DNA of 64,000 nt from Spirosoma pollinicola (GCF_002831565.1 NZ_CP025096.1:8632088-8696087), one strand, 5' to 3'; shown: positions 9,385 to 20,251, counted from the stretch's first letter. Made by a program: numbers and translations. The notes: generated by a model not told the origin, from the letters alone.

Positions 9385-9459
9385 CGTGGGTGGAAACCCG
9401 CGAAGGCTAACAATGAAGAGATACAACTTGGCCTTTGGCTTCGCGGGTTTCCACCCACG
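9385..9459. terminator. 21-bp stem hairpin after holA
   Basis: Arms 9385-9405 and 9439-9459 are perfect complements (CGTGGGTGGAAACCCGCG and its complement) around a 33-base loop, eight bases past the holA stop. There is no long T run, so this is a hairpin terminator or a dispersed palindromic repeat. Confidence 0.65.
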
Positions 9460-9501
9460 ATAGATTCCCCATTTGTTCCCCGCCATTCTTTTGTTTAATA
9501 T

Positions 9502-9516
9502 TGCAACATTGTTGCA
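9502..9516. promoter_or_regulatory. Candidate Fur-family operator upstream of TonB receptor
   Basis: The perfect 7-1-7 palindrome TGCAACATTGTTGCA lies 36 bp before the TonB receptor start. Symmetric AT-flanked sites of this size are typical of Fur/Zur repressors, which control metal uptake receptors. The specific regulator is inferred. Confidence 0.5.
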
Positions 9517-9552
9517 TAAGTGATATTGTGCTTTCGGTAGATACGAACAGCA

Positions 9553-11961
9553 ATGGGACGAATGGGGGATTTAGCGAGGATATTTTTGTTGATTGGGGTG
9601 CTGGTGCAAACAGCGACTCTGAGTATGGCTCAGTCAGATTCGTGTCGGACGGTGTTGACAGGGCGTATTTTAGGGAATGACACGCATCAGCCGCTGCCCG
9701 GTGCAACCGTTTATGTGCGGGAGCTAAAGACCGGCGCCGTTGCTGACTCTGCCGGAAATTTCCAGATCAATCAGTTATGCGCTGGTACGTACACACTCGA
9801 CTACCAGTTCGTTGGCTATAAAACCAGCACGCAGTCGATCCGGGTAGGTCGGGAGCGGCAAATTACGGCGAATGTAGTTCAGCTAGTGCCTGATAGTCAG
9901 ACCTTGCAGGAGGTTGTCGTAACGGAACACCGCTCAGAAGCCCAGCAGTTGCTTCAAACACAGGTAAGTTTATCGGGGGCGACCCTTGACCAAACGAGGG
10001 GGCAATCGTTGGGCGAGAGCTTAAAGGCACTGGCCGGACTAAATTCCATCCAGACAGGTCCGAGTATTTCCAAACCCGTTATTCACGGGCTGTATAGCAA
10101 TCGCATTATCATTCTTAACAACGGCATTCGGCAGGAAGACCAGCAATGGGGCACCGAACACGCGCCACAGGTCGACCAGTTTCTGGCGTCACGATTAACA
10201 GTTATTAAAGGGGCCGCCAGTATTCGCTACGGCTCAGATGCCATTGGGGGCGTGATTTTGGTTGAGCCGAAAGTGATGCCCACTAAGCCCGGTATAAACG
10301 GAGAGGTAAATCTGGTTGGGGGAACAAACGGCCGAATGGGTGTGGCATCCGGCATGGTTGAAGGGGCTTTCGATAAAAAATTAAGTGGCCTGAGCTGGCG
10401 GATACAGGGAACCTTGAAACGGTCGGGCTATGTCAAAACGCCCAACTATTACCTCGAAAACACCAGTTATCACGAGAACAACTTCTCCGGCGATTTGCAT
10501 TACGATCATCGAAACATTGGGGTAGAACTGTTTTACAGCCAGTTCGATACAAAAATTGGCCTGTTTACGGGGGCACAGGTAGGCAGTCTGGCCGATCTTT
10601 ACACTGCCATCAGTCGGCCGGAGCCACTTGTACAACCGGGTTTCTCGTATGCACTTAACCGGCCTTATCAGGCCGTACGGCATGGTTTGTTCAAAGCACG
10701 GGCGCATGTGCATTTACAGGGGGGCGGCACGCTGACCGCTACGTTTGCCCGTCAGCAAAACACGCGTCAGGAATATGATTACATTTCGTTTAGTGGTATT
10801 ACAACCCCCGAGTTATCCCTCAAATTGGTTACCCATACCGCCGATCTGATCTGGGAGCATGCACCGATCAAAACTAAAGGTGGAACTGGTCAATGGTCGG
10901 GAAGTGCCGGATTCAATGGCATTACGCAGGGAAACGTTCGGCAGTACCTGTTCCTGATTCCGAATTTCCGGAATTATGGCGCGGGCCTGTTTGCTATAGA
11001 ACGATACGCCGTTGGCCGATTTACCGTAGAGGGCGGCTTGCGGTACGATTATCGGTGGCTTCGGGGGTACTTCCTGGACGAAGTCACGAAGCAAACCTAT
11101 TCTGAAACGCATAACTGGCAAAATGCCAATGGCTCTCTGGGAGCAGCGTATCAACTTCGGCCCGACTTAACCCTGACGGCTAATTTCAGCACTGCCTGGC
11201 GGGCACCCAACGTGGCCGATCTGTATTCGAATGGTCTGCACCAAAGTGCGGTAGCTTACGAACGGGGCAACCCAAACGTACAGCCCGAACAGGCGTATAA
11301 CGGGAACCTCGTACTGGCGTACGCGGGCAAGCGGCTCAGTGGTGAAATTGGGATTTACAGCAATCGTATCGACAATTACATCTATCTAAAGCCCGATTCG
11401 GTGCCGGTGGTGCGCCAACGGGGGGCATTCCCGTCGTATACCTATGCACAGGTACTGGCAACGTTCCGGGGTGTCGATGCCTCGCTGACTTACAAGCTCA
11501 CCGACCAACTTACACTCACGAGCAAGAACTCACTATTGTTTGCGTATAACCAGACAGACCACGATTTCCTCGTTTCCATTCCGGCTAATCGTTCTGATAA
11601 CAGTCTGCGGTATGATTGGGAAACGGTGGGCAAACTCGCAAAGGTATATGTATCAGTTAGTGGCCTTTACGTGGCCCGTCAAAATCGCGCTCCTTCAGTA
11701 ACGACCCGTCAGGACAATGGAGCCATTATTTTCACCGGCGATTTTGGGCCACCGCCACCTGCTTATTTGCTGCTTGGTGCCGAAGCGGGTTTTCAGACAC
11801 AGCTTGGTAACCAGCCCATGAGCATCAGCCTGAGCGGAACTAACCTTGCCAATGTGGCCTATCGGGATTACCTGAACCGGTTTCGGTATTTTGCCAATGA
11901 ACCCGGCCGCAACATTATGCTTAAAGTTAAACTGCCGCTAGCGTTGGCAAAACGATCATAA
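9553..11961 (+). CDS. TonB-dependent receptor with carboxypeptidase-like N-terminal domain
   Basis: 802 residues; ATG at 9562 is an alternative start. Signal peptide, then a CarboxypepD_reg-like domain (residues about 35-110, LTGRILGNDTHQPLPGATVY), a plug domain (about 120-230, with VIHGLYSNRIIILNNGIRQE) and a 22-strand barrel ending in RNIMLKVKLPLA. It imports a ligand across the outer membrane using TonB energy. Architecture resembles metal or siderophore receptors rather than SusC, because it is short and lacks the SusC N-terminal extension. The palindrome at 9502-9516 and the following lipoprotein suggest a metal-regulated pair; the ligand is not determined. Confidence 0.88.
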   Translation: MGRMGDLARIFLLIGVLVQTATLSMAQSDSCRTVLTGRILGNDTHQPLPGATVYVRELKTGAVADSAGNFQINQLCAGTYTLDYQFVGYKTSTQSIRVGRERQITANVVQLVPDSQTLQEVVVTEHRSEAQQLLQTQVSLSGATLDQTRGQSLGESLKALAGLNSIQTGPSISKPVIHGLYSNRIIILNNGIRQEDQQWGTEHAPQVDQFLASRLTVIKGAASIRYGSDAIGGVILVEPKVMPTKPGINGEVNLVGGTNGRMGVASGMVEGAFDKKLSGLSWRIQGTLKRSGYVKTPNYYLENTSYHENNFSGDLHYDHRNIGVELFYSQFDTKIGLFTGAQVGSLADLYTAISRPEPLVQPGFSYALNRPYQAVRHGLFKARAHVHLQGGGTLTATFARQQNTRQEYDYISFSGITTPELSLKLVTHTADLIWEHAPIKTKGGTGQWSGSAGFNGITQGNVRQYLFLIPNFRNYGAGLFAIERYAVGRFTVEGGLRYDYRWLRGYFLDEVTKQTYSETHNWQNANGSLGAAYQLRPDLTLTANFSTAWRAPNVADLYSNGLHQSAVAYERGNPNVQPEQAYNGNLVLAYAGKRLSGEIGIYSNRIDNYIYLKPDSVPVVRQRGAFPSYTYAQVLATFRGVDASLTYKLTDQLTLTSKNSLLFAYNQTDHDFLVSIPANRSDNSLRYDWETVGKLAKVYVSVSGLYVARQNRAPSVTTRQDNGAIIFTGDFGPPPPAYLLLGAEAGFQTQLGNQPMSISLSGTNLANVAYRDYLNRFRYFANEPGRNIMLKVKLPLALAKRS

Positions 11962-12003
11962 AGTACTGTCAAACAACCTGTTCATTTATACTTCTCAACT
12001 ACC

Positions 12004-12561
12004 ATGACTTACCCAGCGAAGCCATTTCTCGTACTTGGTTTGATTACCCTATTGGCCGGAGCCTGTTCCAAAGACGAACAGAATGTGGCACCCACCAACG
12101 ATAACGAAGCCATCACAACGGCAACCTTGACCCTAACGAATAAAGCTACACCAACGGAAATCATAACGGCAACAATTGACAACCTTAATACAACTGCCGA
12201 TTTCAGCAAAGCCACGCTATTGCTCAAGGCCAACACAACCTATACGGGCACAATCTCCCTGCTCGATAAGACGCAGACGCCCACGCTGGATGCAACAGAA
12301 GAAATAAGGGAAAAGACCAATGAGCACCTCTTTGTGTATACCCCCAGTACCGGGTTAGGATTAACAATTACCCTGACCGATAAAGACACGAACCCTTCAC
12401 CGGGCCCTTATCCGGTAGGTTTAACAACCGAAATGAAAACGGGCGCAGCCGGAACGGGTAAATTAAAAGTGGTTTTGCGTCATCAACCGAACGTCAAAAA
12501 TGGGACAGCCACCCCCGGTTCGTCGGATTTAGATGTCGACTTTTCGCTAATGATTCAATAG
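12004..12561 (+). CDS. Small lipoprotein downstream of TonB receptor
   Basis: 185 residues with a lipoprotein signal (LITLLAGAC, Cys about 21). The mature part is rich in Thr and predicted beta strands (TATLTLTNKATPTEII, GLTITLTDKD). It sits 42 bp after the receptor on the same strand, so they are likely co-transcribed. Similar small Thr-rich lipoproteins accompany metal-uptake receptors in Cytophagales, but I cannot name a function. Probable location is the outer membrane. Confidence 0.7.
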   Translation: MTYPAKPFLVLGLITLLAGACSKDEQNVAPTNDNEAITTATLTLTNKATPTEIITATIDNLNTTADFSKATLLLKANTTYTGTISLLDKTQTPTLDATEEIREKTNEHLFVYTPSTGLGLTITLTDKDTNPSPGPYPVGLTTEMKTGAAGTGKLKVVLRHQPNVKNGTATPGSSDLDVDFSLMIQ

Positions 12562-12659
12562 TGATAGACGTATATGGTAACACAATGCTGTATGTTCTAC
12601 GTAGGTGTTGTAGGGAAATAGGTCGTCAGTGAAGACGCGAACCATTATTGCGGTTTCTG

Positions 12660-12955
12660 GGATCAATTCCAAAAGTTGTGGAGCATCAAGGATTAAGCAT
12701 ATAACTGAGTTAGGCGGTACAGAAAGAATTCGATGTTTCGCACCCCGCGGAATTGACTTCGAAATGCTTTGATCTTCGCATTGAACGACTCGGCTGAAGC
12801 GTTGGTACTGCGGTTGTCAAAGTAGTTGAGAATCGTTTCATAATGATTTTGGATAGAACGGGCCACGGTGTTGAAAGTTTTGAATCCCGCTTGGCGTACT
12901 TTTTCATGCCATTTGGCCAAGCGGGCTAAGCCATAAAGCTTATCGGTCGTCTTCT
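12660..12955 (-). mobile_element. ISL3-family element, right end
   Basis: The terminal inverted repeat starts at 12660 with GGATCAATTCC and ends TTGTGGAG at about 12683. The same 24-bp end occurs at 45980-46003, 46770-46793 and 47545-47568. The contig ends 296 bp inside the element. Confidence 0.88.
12693..12955 (-). CDS. ISL3-family transposase, C-terminal fragment
   Basis: 87 residues open from the contig end to TAA at 12693. The segment NRSTNASAESFNAKIKAFRS carries the late catalytic Glu typical of ISL3 DDE transposases. It is identical to the frame at 45706-45970. Confidence 0.88.
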
Positions 12956-12967
12956 CTAGCTAGCTAG
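12956..12967. other. Artificial contig linker 2
   Basis: Joins an ISL3 end to a surface-protein fragment. Confidence 0.95.
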
Positions 12968-13547
12968 GGAGCTGCGCAGCCCGTCTAATTTTTCACTGGT
13001 GGTGGATTCACGTCCGGCGCTGGTTCAGCGGGACGGCGACATTGTGGAGATCGACGGTACGTCGGCGGTGGCTTTCAGTGCGGTGCAGGGGAGCTACTAC
13101 GTGAGTGTGAAACACCGCAACCACCTGGGGGTGATGACGGCCAGTGCGGTTCCGTTGAGTGTAACGGGGACGAGTGTGGATTTCCGCACGTCTGCCACGG
13201 GGACGTATCGGGTCACCACGAGTGCGATCAATCAGTCTCAGGTGACGGTGGCCCAGGGGGTGGCCTTGTGGGGGGGGAATGTGGTATATGATAAGTCGGT
13301 GATTTATCAGGGCACGACCAACGATGTGTCGGCCATTGCCAACCAGGTGAAAGGACCGCTCAATCTCACCGGGGCGGCTAATTACATCCTTAATGGCTAT
13401 TACACGGGGGATGTGAATCTGGATGGGCGTACCATCTACCAGGGTAATAGCAACGATGTGAACTACATCTACCTGAACGTCACCAAGAACCATCCGGGCA
13501 ATGCGACCGGGCAAAACTTCTTTGTCATAAAAGAGCAGTTGCCTTAA
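12968..13547 (+). CDS. Surface protein C-terminal domain, dockerin-like (partial)
   Basis: Open from the contig start (ELRSPSNFSLVVDSRPALVQ) to TAA at 13547, 192 residues. It matches the C-terminal domain often annotated as 'hemagglutinin protein' in Cytophagales: GSYYVSVKHRNHLGVMT, then two repeats containing VIYQGTTNDVSAI and DVNLDGRTIYQGNSND. The second has a D-x-N-x-D-G calcium-loop pattern like a dockerin. The N-terminus is missing. Because contig ends lie in repeats, this domain is probably present several times in the genome. It precedes the giant Ig-repeat gene on the same strand. Confidence 0.7.
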
Positions 13548-13553
13548 GTCCAG

Positions 13554-13577
13554 GTGAGCAGGCATTTGCCTGCTCAC
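13554..13577. terminator. Hairpin after surface-protein gene
   Basis: Arms 13554-13564 and 13567-13577 (GTGAGCAGGCA and complement) around two bases, seven bases past the stop codon. No T run follows on the plus strand. Confidence 0.55.
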
Positions 13578-13619
13578 TTCCAGTCAATTGAATTCCGTTG
13601 TATCTCTAATAACCTAAAA

Positions 13620-16600
13620 ATGAATATGAAAAACCACTACGCCATGGTCCGATACCTTGCCTGGTTGCTGAGTTTAAGCTGGCTGCTGTTAAACAGCAGT
13701 GCTGTGAACGCCCAGCAATCGACCAATACGATCAAATACCGGGTGACCTACGATGCATCGACCCAGCTCTATACGGCCTGGGTGGTGCCTGATTATGCGA
13801 CTCCCAACAGTAATAACGGGGGTGCTAACGAACTGGTCTCTACAGCCCAGGTCACGTTGAAAGTGCCGATGGGCTTTGTGATTCAGAACATCACCGATGC
13901 CAGCGGGACGCAATCCTGGGAGAAAGCTCCGGCCAAACTGGGCCCGAATTTAAGCCTGACGGCTACTAACGGTACGGTCTTCCTGCAGGATTACAGTCCG
14001 GCGGTGCTGGACCCTGCTTACGCCTACTATGTGATTGGCAAGACCCCATCGGAGTCCAACCTGGGCACCTTCGTGATTGGTACGCCGGTGGCCCTGTTCA
14101 CCTTCAAGGGGAATGGCTGCTTTGGGGCTATCCAACCCTTACCGCCCGGCGATCCATTCATTCAGGCGTCTTTAGATGCCTATTCGTTTAACGTACCGAA
14201 CAGTTTTTATTCCAGTTCAGGTCAGCCCCAAGGCGGCAATCAGGATCCGCTGGAGCAGTTTATTAACATTAGTGGCGCACCGGCTAACTGCTTTCAGCCG
14301 CCCATTGCAACCCCTGACATCGCCAACACAACGGTTGACAAGCCAGCAACGGGCAACGTGCTTACCAACGATACTGACCCGAACGCGGGCCCGGCCACAG
14401 GTGGTCCATTAACGGCGAGTTTAATTAGTCAGCCTTCGTCGGGTACGGTGACACTGGCCCCCAATGGTAGCTATACCTATACACCCCCAACCGGTTTTAC
14501 CGGGGTGGTGAGTTTCTGTTATTCGGTTTCCAATACGGCGGGTCTGAGTGCCTCCGCCTGTGTGACGGTTAATGTGGCACCGAACCCAATACTGGCCTAT
14601 AACAATCCGCCGGTAGCGAGTAACGACAATACGCAAACGACGATGGGTGCAGCGGTGACGATCAATGCAGCCGCCAACGATACTGACCCTGACAACGCCA
14701 CCAGCCTGAACGGTCAACTCAGCGCCCCAACTATTCTGGCTCAGCCATCAGTCGGTGTGGCCAGTGTAGTGAACGGGCAGTTTGTCTACACGCCACCCGC
14801 GAACTTTACGGGCGTGGTGAGCTTCCCCTATTCGATCTGCGATAAGGCGACACCGGCTTTGTGTGCGACCGCTGTAGTGACCATCAATGTGCTGGCTACG
14901 CCACCTGTAGGCACGACCTTGTCGCCGGTAGCTATTGACGATGCGTTGCTGACGACGAAGAATACGTCGGCCACCGGCACAGTAGCGGCCAATGACTCCG
15001 ATCCCAACAGTCCGGCGTTGCCGCTGACCTATACCAGTGGTCAACCCACACATGGCACGGTGGTGATGGCTTCCAACGGCACCTACACCTACACCCCAAC
15101 AACGGGTTATAGCGGGCCCGACAGCTTTACTTATCTGGCCTGTAACACCGCCAGCAAGTGCGATGTGGCAACGGTAACGATCAATGTGTTAGCCCCAACG
15201 GTTTTGCCGCCGGTGGCTACACCGGATATTGCCAGCACCTCGCCGGGCAAACCCGTTACGGGCAATGTGCTGACCAACGATTCTGATCCACAGGGTTTAC
15301 CTCTAACGGCCAGTTTACTTAGTCCGCCAACTTCAGGCACGGTAACCCTGAATCCTGATGGAACCTATACCTACACCCCGCCAACAGGCTTTACGGGTCC
15401 GGCTAGTTTCTGTTACTCAGTGAGTAACACGGCGGGCATGAGCAGTTCGGCCTGTGTAACGGTTAACGTAACCCCCGACCCATCTGTATTCGCCAATGAT
15501 CCGCCGGTTGCTAATAATGATAATACACAAACGACAATGGGCACGTCGGTTACGATTAACGTAGCCGCCAATGATACCGATCCTGACAGTGCCACCAGCT
15601 TGAACGGACAGTTAAACATTCCAACCATTCTGGCTCAGCCTTCGGTGGGAACGGCTAGCCTTCTAAATGGCCAGTTCCTATATACTCCGCCCGCTAATTT
15701 CACGGGTGTGGTGAGCTTCCCGTATTCGATTTGTGATAAGGCAACCCCTGCTTTGTGTGCAACGGCGGTAGTCACAATTACCGTTCTGCCAACGCCACCC
15801 GTGGGCACGACACTGTCGCCAGTGGCCGTGGACGATGCGTTGCTGACCAATGTGAACACGCCAAAAACGGGTACAGTAGCCGCTAACGACAGCGATCCCA
15901 ACAGTCCGGCGTTGCCGCTGACCTATACCAGTGGTCAGCCTGTGCATGGTACGGTGGTGATGGCTTCCAACGGCACCTACACCTACACCCCAACAACGGG
16001 TTATAGCGGTCCTGATAGCTTTACTTACCTGGCCTGCAACACGGCCAGCAAGTGTGATGTGGCGACTGTGGTAATTGATGTTCAGGCTCCAATGTCGGCC
16101 CCACCAGTGGTGACGCCCGATATTGCGAATACCAACATGAACACGCCTGTAGCGGGTAATGTATTGACGAATGATACCGACCCACAAGGTGGCCCGCTAA
16201 CCGCTTCGGTTACGGTGCAGCCTACCGCAGGAACAGTAACGATGACTCCGGATGGAGCCTATACCTACACTCCGCCCACGGGCTTTACGGGTGTGGTCAG
16301 TTTCTGTTACTCGACCACCAACACGGCGGGCTTAAGTGCGGGTACCTGTGTGACGATCAATGTCAATCCTGACCCATCTCTAACCCAGAATAATAAGCCG
16401 ATTGCCAATAATGATAATACGCAAACGACAATGGGTGTAGCGGTGACGGTCAACGTAGCTGCCAATGATACCGATCCCGACAGTACTACCAGCCTGAACG
16501 GACAACTGAATACGCCTACCATCCTGGCTCAGCCTGCTGTAGGGGTAGCCAGTGTGGTAAATGGTCAGTTTGTGTATACACCACCCGCTAATTTCACGGG

Positions 16601-17669
16601 TGTGGTAACCTTTCCGTATTCGATTTGTGACAAGGCAACCCCTGCCTTGTGTGCCACCGCCGTGGTAGCCGTTAATGTACAGCCAACGCCCCCCGTTGGT
16701 ACGACGTTGTCGCCAGTGGCGATAGATGATGCGGTGCTAACTCACACCAATACACCTGTTACAGCAACGGTGGCCGGTAACGACACCGATCCGGCCGGTC
16801 TGCCATTGACCTATACCAGTGGTCAGCCTGTGCATGGTACGGTGGTGATGGCCTCAAATGGCACCTACACCTATACCCCAACGACGGGTTATACTGGTCC
16901 CGACAGCTTCACGTATGCGGTGTGCAACAGTGCCGGTAAGTGCGATGTGGCTACCGTGAGTGTGGATGTGCAGAACAGTTGTTTGCTACCTGCACTGGCT
17001 ACGTATGATGTCAATCCGTTTGCTCCTTCCGCCTGTGGTGGTTCAGATGGCTATATCTTGCTGACGAGTTTGCCGCTGAGCACCAGCGTCACAATTTCGT
17101 ATCAAAAAAACGGTATAGTCCAGACCTACGCCGGACTGAGCGATGCCAACGGGACCTTAACCATTCCGAATCTGCTTCCTGCTACCTATGGACAGTTTAG
17201 TTTTCAAACGTCAAGTTGCATCTCGGGTGTGTATAGTGGCACGGTGGCGATTAACGAGGGCGCAGCTCCTGCAGCCATTACAGCATCGAATCTGACCAAA
17301 ACCAACCCAACAGCCTGTGCTTCGGCAACCGGTAGCATTACAGTGGGTGGATTAACGGCCAGCACCAGTTATACACTGACCTACAGCAAAAACGGAGGGG
17401 CAACCCAAACGGTGGTGGCTACCAGCAATGCCAGCGGGCAGATTAGCCTGACGGCCCTGACGGCGGGTAACTACAGTGTCTTTACGTACCAGAAAACGGC
17501 GGGCTGTCCATCGACACCGTCCAGTTCGACTCTGGTGCTAACCGATCCGGCCGCGCCAACGATTGCCCAGAATCAACTAACTGTCGGGTACGAACCCAAC
17601 CAGTTGTGGAACGGCAACGGGAACGCTGTTGATCAGCGGCCTGACGGCTTCGACCAGCTACACGGTTAG
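13620..17669 (+). CDS. Giant Ig-like/cadherin-like repeat surface protein, first part
   Basis: ATG at 13620 starts a signal peptide (MKNHYAMVRYLAWLLSLSWL) ending near VNAQQ. Residues about 35-235 are a unique N-terminal domain (YRVTYDASTQLYTAWVVPDY) that resembles cohesin-like beta sandwiches. From about residue 235 there are tandem domains of 80-100 residues of two alternating types, both ending in FTG...FCYS or FPYSICD-type strands, with repeated NVLTNDTDP and YTYTPPTGFTG; this is the bacterial Ig/cadherin-like class. Later modules carry LTASTSYTLTYSKNG. True homology to the next frame resumes at 17581, so the last 30 residues here are frameshifted. Role inferred: adhesion or extracellular matrix. 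Confidence 0.85.
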   Translation: MNMKNHYAMVRYLAWLLSLSWLLLNSSAVNAQQSTNTIKYRVTYDASTQLYTAWVVPDYATPNSNNGGANELVSTAQVTLKVPMGFVIQNITDASGTQSWEKAPAKLGPNLSLTATNGTVFLQDYSPAVLDPAYAYYVIGKTPSESNLGTFVIGTPVALFTFKGNGCFGAIQPLPPGDPFIQASLDAYSFNVPNSFYSSSGQPQGGNQDPLEQFINISGAPANCFQPPIATPDIANTTVDKPATGNVLTNDTDPNAGPATGGPLTASLISQPSSGTVTLAPNGSYTYTPPTGFTGVVSFCYSVSNTAGLSASACVTVNVAPNPILAYNNPPVASNDNTQTTMGAAVTINAAANDTDPDNATSLNGQLSAPTILAQPSVGVASVVNGQFVYTPPANFTGVVSFPYSICDKATPALCATAVVTINVLATPPVGTTLSPVAIDDALLTTKNTSATGTVAANDSDPNSPALPLTYTSGQPTHGTVVMASNGTYTYTPTTGYSGPDSFTYLACNTASKCDVATVTINVLAPTVLPPVATPDIASTSPGKPVTGNVLTNDSDPQGLPLTASLLSPPTSGTVTLNPDGTYTYTPPTGFTGPASFCYSVSNTAGMSSSACVTVNVTPDPSVFANDPPVANNDNTQTTMGTSVTINVAANDTDPDSATSLNGQLNIPTILAQPSVGTASLLNGQFLYTPPANFTGVVSFPYSICDKATPALCATAVVTITVLPTPPVGTTLSPVAVDDALLTNVNTPKTGTVAANDSDPNSPALPLTYTSGQPVHGTVVMASNGTYTYTPTTGYSGPDSFTYLACNTASKCDVATVVIDVQAPMSAPPVVTPDIANTNMNTPVAGNVLTNDTDPQGGPLTASVTVQPTAGTVTMTPDGAYTYTPPTGFTGVVSFCYSTTNTAGLSAGTCVTINVNPDPSLTQNNKPIANNDNTQTTMGVAVTVNVAANDTDPDSTTSLNGQLNTPTILAQPAVGVASVVNGQFVYTPPANFTGVVTFPYSICDKATPALCATAVVAVNVQPTPPVGTTLSPVAIDDAVLTHTNTPVTATVAGNDTDPAGLPLTYTSGQPVHGTVVMASNGTYTYTPTTGYTGPDSFTYAVCNSAGKCDVATVSVDVQNSCLLPALATYDVNPFAPSACGGSDGYILLTSLPLSTSVTISYQKNGIVQTYAGLSDANGTLTIPNLLPATYGQFSFQTSSCISGVYSGTVAINEGAAPAAITASNLTKTNPTACASATGSITVGGLTASTSYTLTYSKNGGATQTVVATSNASGQISLTALTAGNYSVFTYQKTAGCPSTPSSSTLVLTDPAAPTIAQNQLTVGYEPNQLWNGNGNAVDQRPDGFDQLHG

Positions 17670-20251
17670 CTACAGTAAAAACGGTGCCGCTGCTCAAACG
17701 GTTGTGCTGACCAGTACAGCCGCTGGTGCGGTTACTGTTACAGGCCTTGGCCAGGGCAGCTATCAGCTAACCAGCTTAGGCACCAGCAACTGTACGTCGG
17801 CGCAAACGCTGCCAGCTGTTGTGCTTGTTGATCCGGCTGGTCCGGCACTGGCGCAAAACCAAGTATCGGGTACCAACCCAACGGCCTGCAACGCAACTAC
17901 GGGTAGTATTACCCTGAGTGGCCTGACGGCCAGCACCAGCTACACCGTTAGCTACAGCAAAAATGGCGGTTCGACCGTAGCCATCGTACAAAACAGTACG
18001 GCGGGTGGTTTATTTACCATTTCGGGGCTTGGTCAGGGTAACTATACGATCAGCAACCTGGGTACAAACAATTGTACATCCATGTTGAGTCTGTCGGCCA
18101 TCACGCTGAGTGATCCGGCTGCGCCCATTTTGTCGGCTGCCAGTCTGGTTGGTACCAATCCAACGACCTGTGGTACGGCTACCGGCAGCTTTAGCGTAAC
18201 GGGCCTGAACGCCAATGTTAGCTATACGCTGAGTTACGAGAAAGATGGTGGCGTAGTTGCGCCTGTTTCGCTAATCAGTAACGCCCTGGGTGTTATTTCG
18301 GTAACGGGCCTGGCAACAGGTAGCTATGGCAACTTTGTGCTGACCAACAACCTGGGTTGTTCTACAGCACCATTGGTCGGGCCATTCAATCTGAGCAATC
18401 CGTCGTTGCCAACACCAACGGTGGCTACCCTGACCAGTGTCAACGCCAGTTGTGGTGGTAACGATGGGAAGTTACAGCTTTCTGGTCTGACCGCTGGCCA
18501 AACGTTTGTTTTCCACTATCAACTGGGAAGTATAGCGCAGGCTAAGGTGGCACCCGTTAACGCCAGTGGTATACTGAGTGTGACGGGCTTAAGTCCAGGT
18601 GTTTACAGCGACTTTTATGTTACACAGGGCGCCTGTATATCGGGTACGTATCCGGGGCCAATTACCCTGAATGCTAACTGTCTGCCGCCTGTTGTTACAC
18701 CGGATATTGCCAGCACCTCGCCGGGTAAACCCGTTACGGGCAATGTGCTGACCAACGACACCGACCCGAACACGAGCCCGACCACAGGTGGTCAGCTAAC
18801 GGCCAGCTTAATCAATCAGCCTGCTGTGGGCAGTGTGGTTCTGAATCCGGATGGCAGCTATACCTACACGCCCCCAACGGGCTTTACAGGTGTGACCAGC
18901 TTCTGTTATCTGGCCACCAATACGGCCGGTTTGAGTGCGTCGACCTGTGTGAGCATCCATGTCAATCCTGATCCATCGCCGTTAGCGAACGATGCCCCGA
19001 TTGCCAACAACGATAACACGCAAACGACGATGGGTGTAGCGGTGACGATCAACGCAGCCGCCAACGATACTGACCCCGATAGTGCGACCAGCCTGAATGG
19101 CCAGTTGAACACGCCAACAATCCTGGCTCAACCTTCGGTGGGTGTAGCCAGTGTGGTAAACGGTAAGTTTGTCTACACGCCACCCGCGAACTTTACAGGC
19201 GTGGTGAGTTTCCCCTATTCGATCTGCGATAAGGCGACGCCTGCTTTGTGTGCGACCGCCGTGGTGACGATCAACGTTCAGCCAACACCTCCTGTGGGCA
19301 CGACACTGTCACCCGTAGCTGTGGACGATGCGCTGCTGACGACGAAGAATACGTCGGCTACCGGCACAGTAGCCGCTAACGACAGCGATCCCAATAGTCC
19401 GGCGTTGCCGCTAACCTTTACGTCGGGTCAGCCTGCCCATGGTACGGTGGTAATGGGTCCGAATGGAACCTATGCCTACATCCCCGTAACGGGATACTCC
19501 GGTCCAGATAGCTTTACTTATCTGGCCTGTAACACGGCGGGCAAGTGCGATGTGGCGACCGTAACCATTGATGTTCAGGTACCGGCCAATCTGCCACCAG
19601 TCTTGGTGGGCGAACCCATCGTTACCGATCAGGGCAAGCCTGTTACCGTTTGTCTGCCCATCGTGGATGGCGATGTGACCGATACCCATTCGGTGACGGT
19701 TTGTGGTCAACCCGGCAATGGCGTGGTGACTGCTCAGGTCAACAACACGACTCATCAGGTGTGTCTGACCTATACCCCAACCCCGGGTTTCACGGGGTCG
19801 ACCTCGGTTTGCATCACCGTTTGTGATGCGGCTGGGTCATGTACGACCGTGCTGGTACCCATCACGGTGATACCAACGAGTCAGACGATAGCCCTGCCCC
19901 AGCCACCGGTGGTGGTGGTGGTGCCCATCGTGACGCCCAAAGATTCGACGGCTCAGGTCTGTATGACCATCGTCGATCCCAACATGGGTGATGTGCAGAG
20001 TGTCACCCTGTGCAGCAGCCCAACCAAAGGCTCGGTTACAGCTACAGTTAATAACACGACGAACCAGGTGTGTGTGCTCTACAAACCCACACCGGGCAGC
20101 GTAGGACCCGATGCGGTGTGTCTGCTGGTGTGCGACCAGAGTGGTCTGTGTACCCAGGTGACCGTGCCCGTAACCATTGTTGACCCAACCCCGCCGGGTA
20201 CCACGCCGGTGGCTCCGGTGGTAACCCCAACGCCCATTGTGGTGACGGCGG
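17581..20251 (+). CDS. Giant repeat surface protein, second part (frameshifted continuation)
   Basis: In a different frame from the first part, coding resumes at 17581 with SGTNPTSCGTATGT and continues the same LTASTSYTVSYSKNG modules without a gap in homology. One extra base (or two missing) near 17575-17585 separates the halves: a real mutation or a sequencing error. Residues then repeat the Ig-like series (NVLTNDTDPN, YTYTPPTGFTG) and end in a run of VPITV-type domains. The contig ends at 20251 without a stop, so the C-terminal sorting signal is missing. Together the two parts exceed 2200 residues. Confidence 0.83.
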
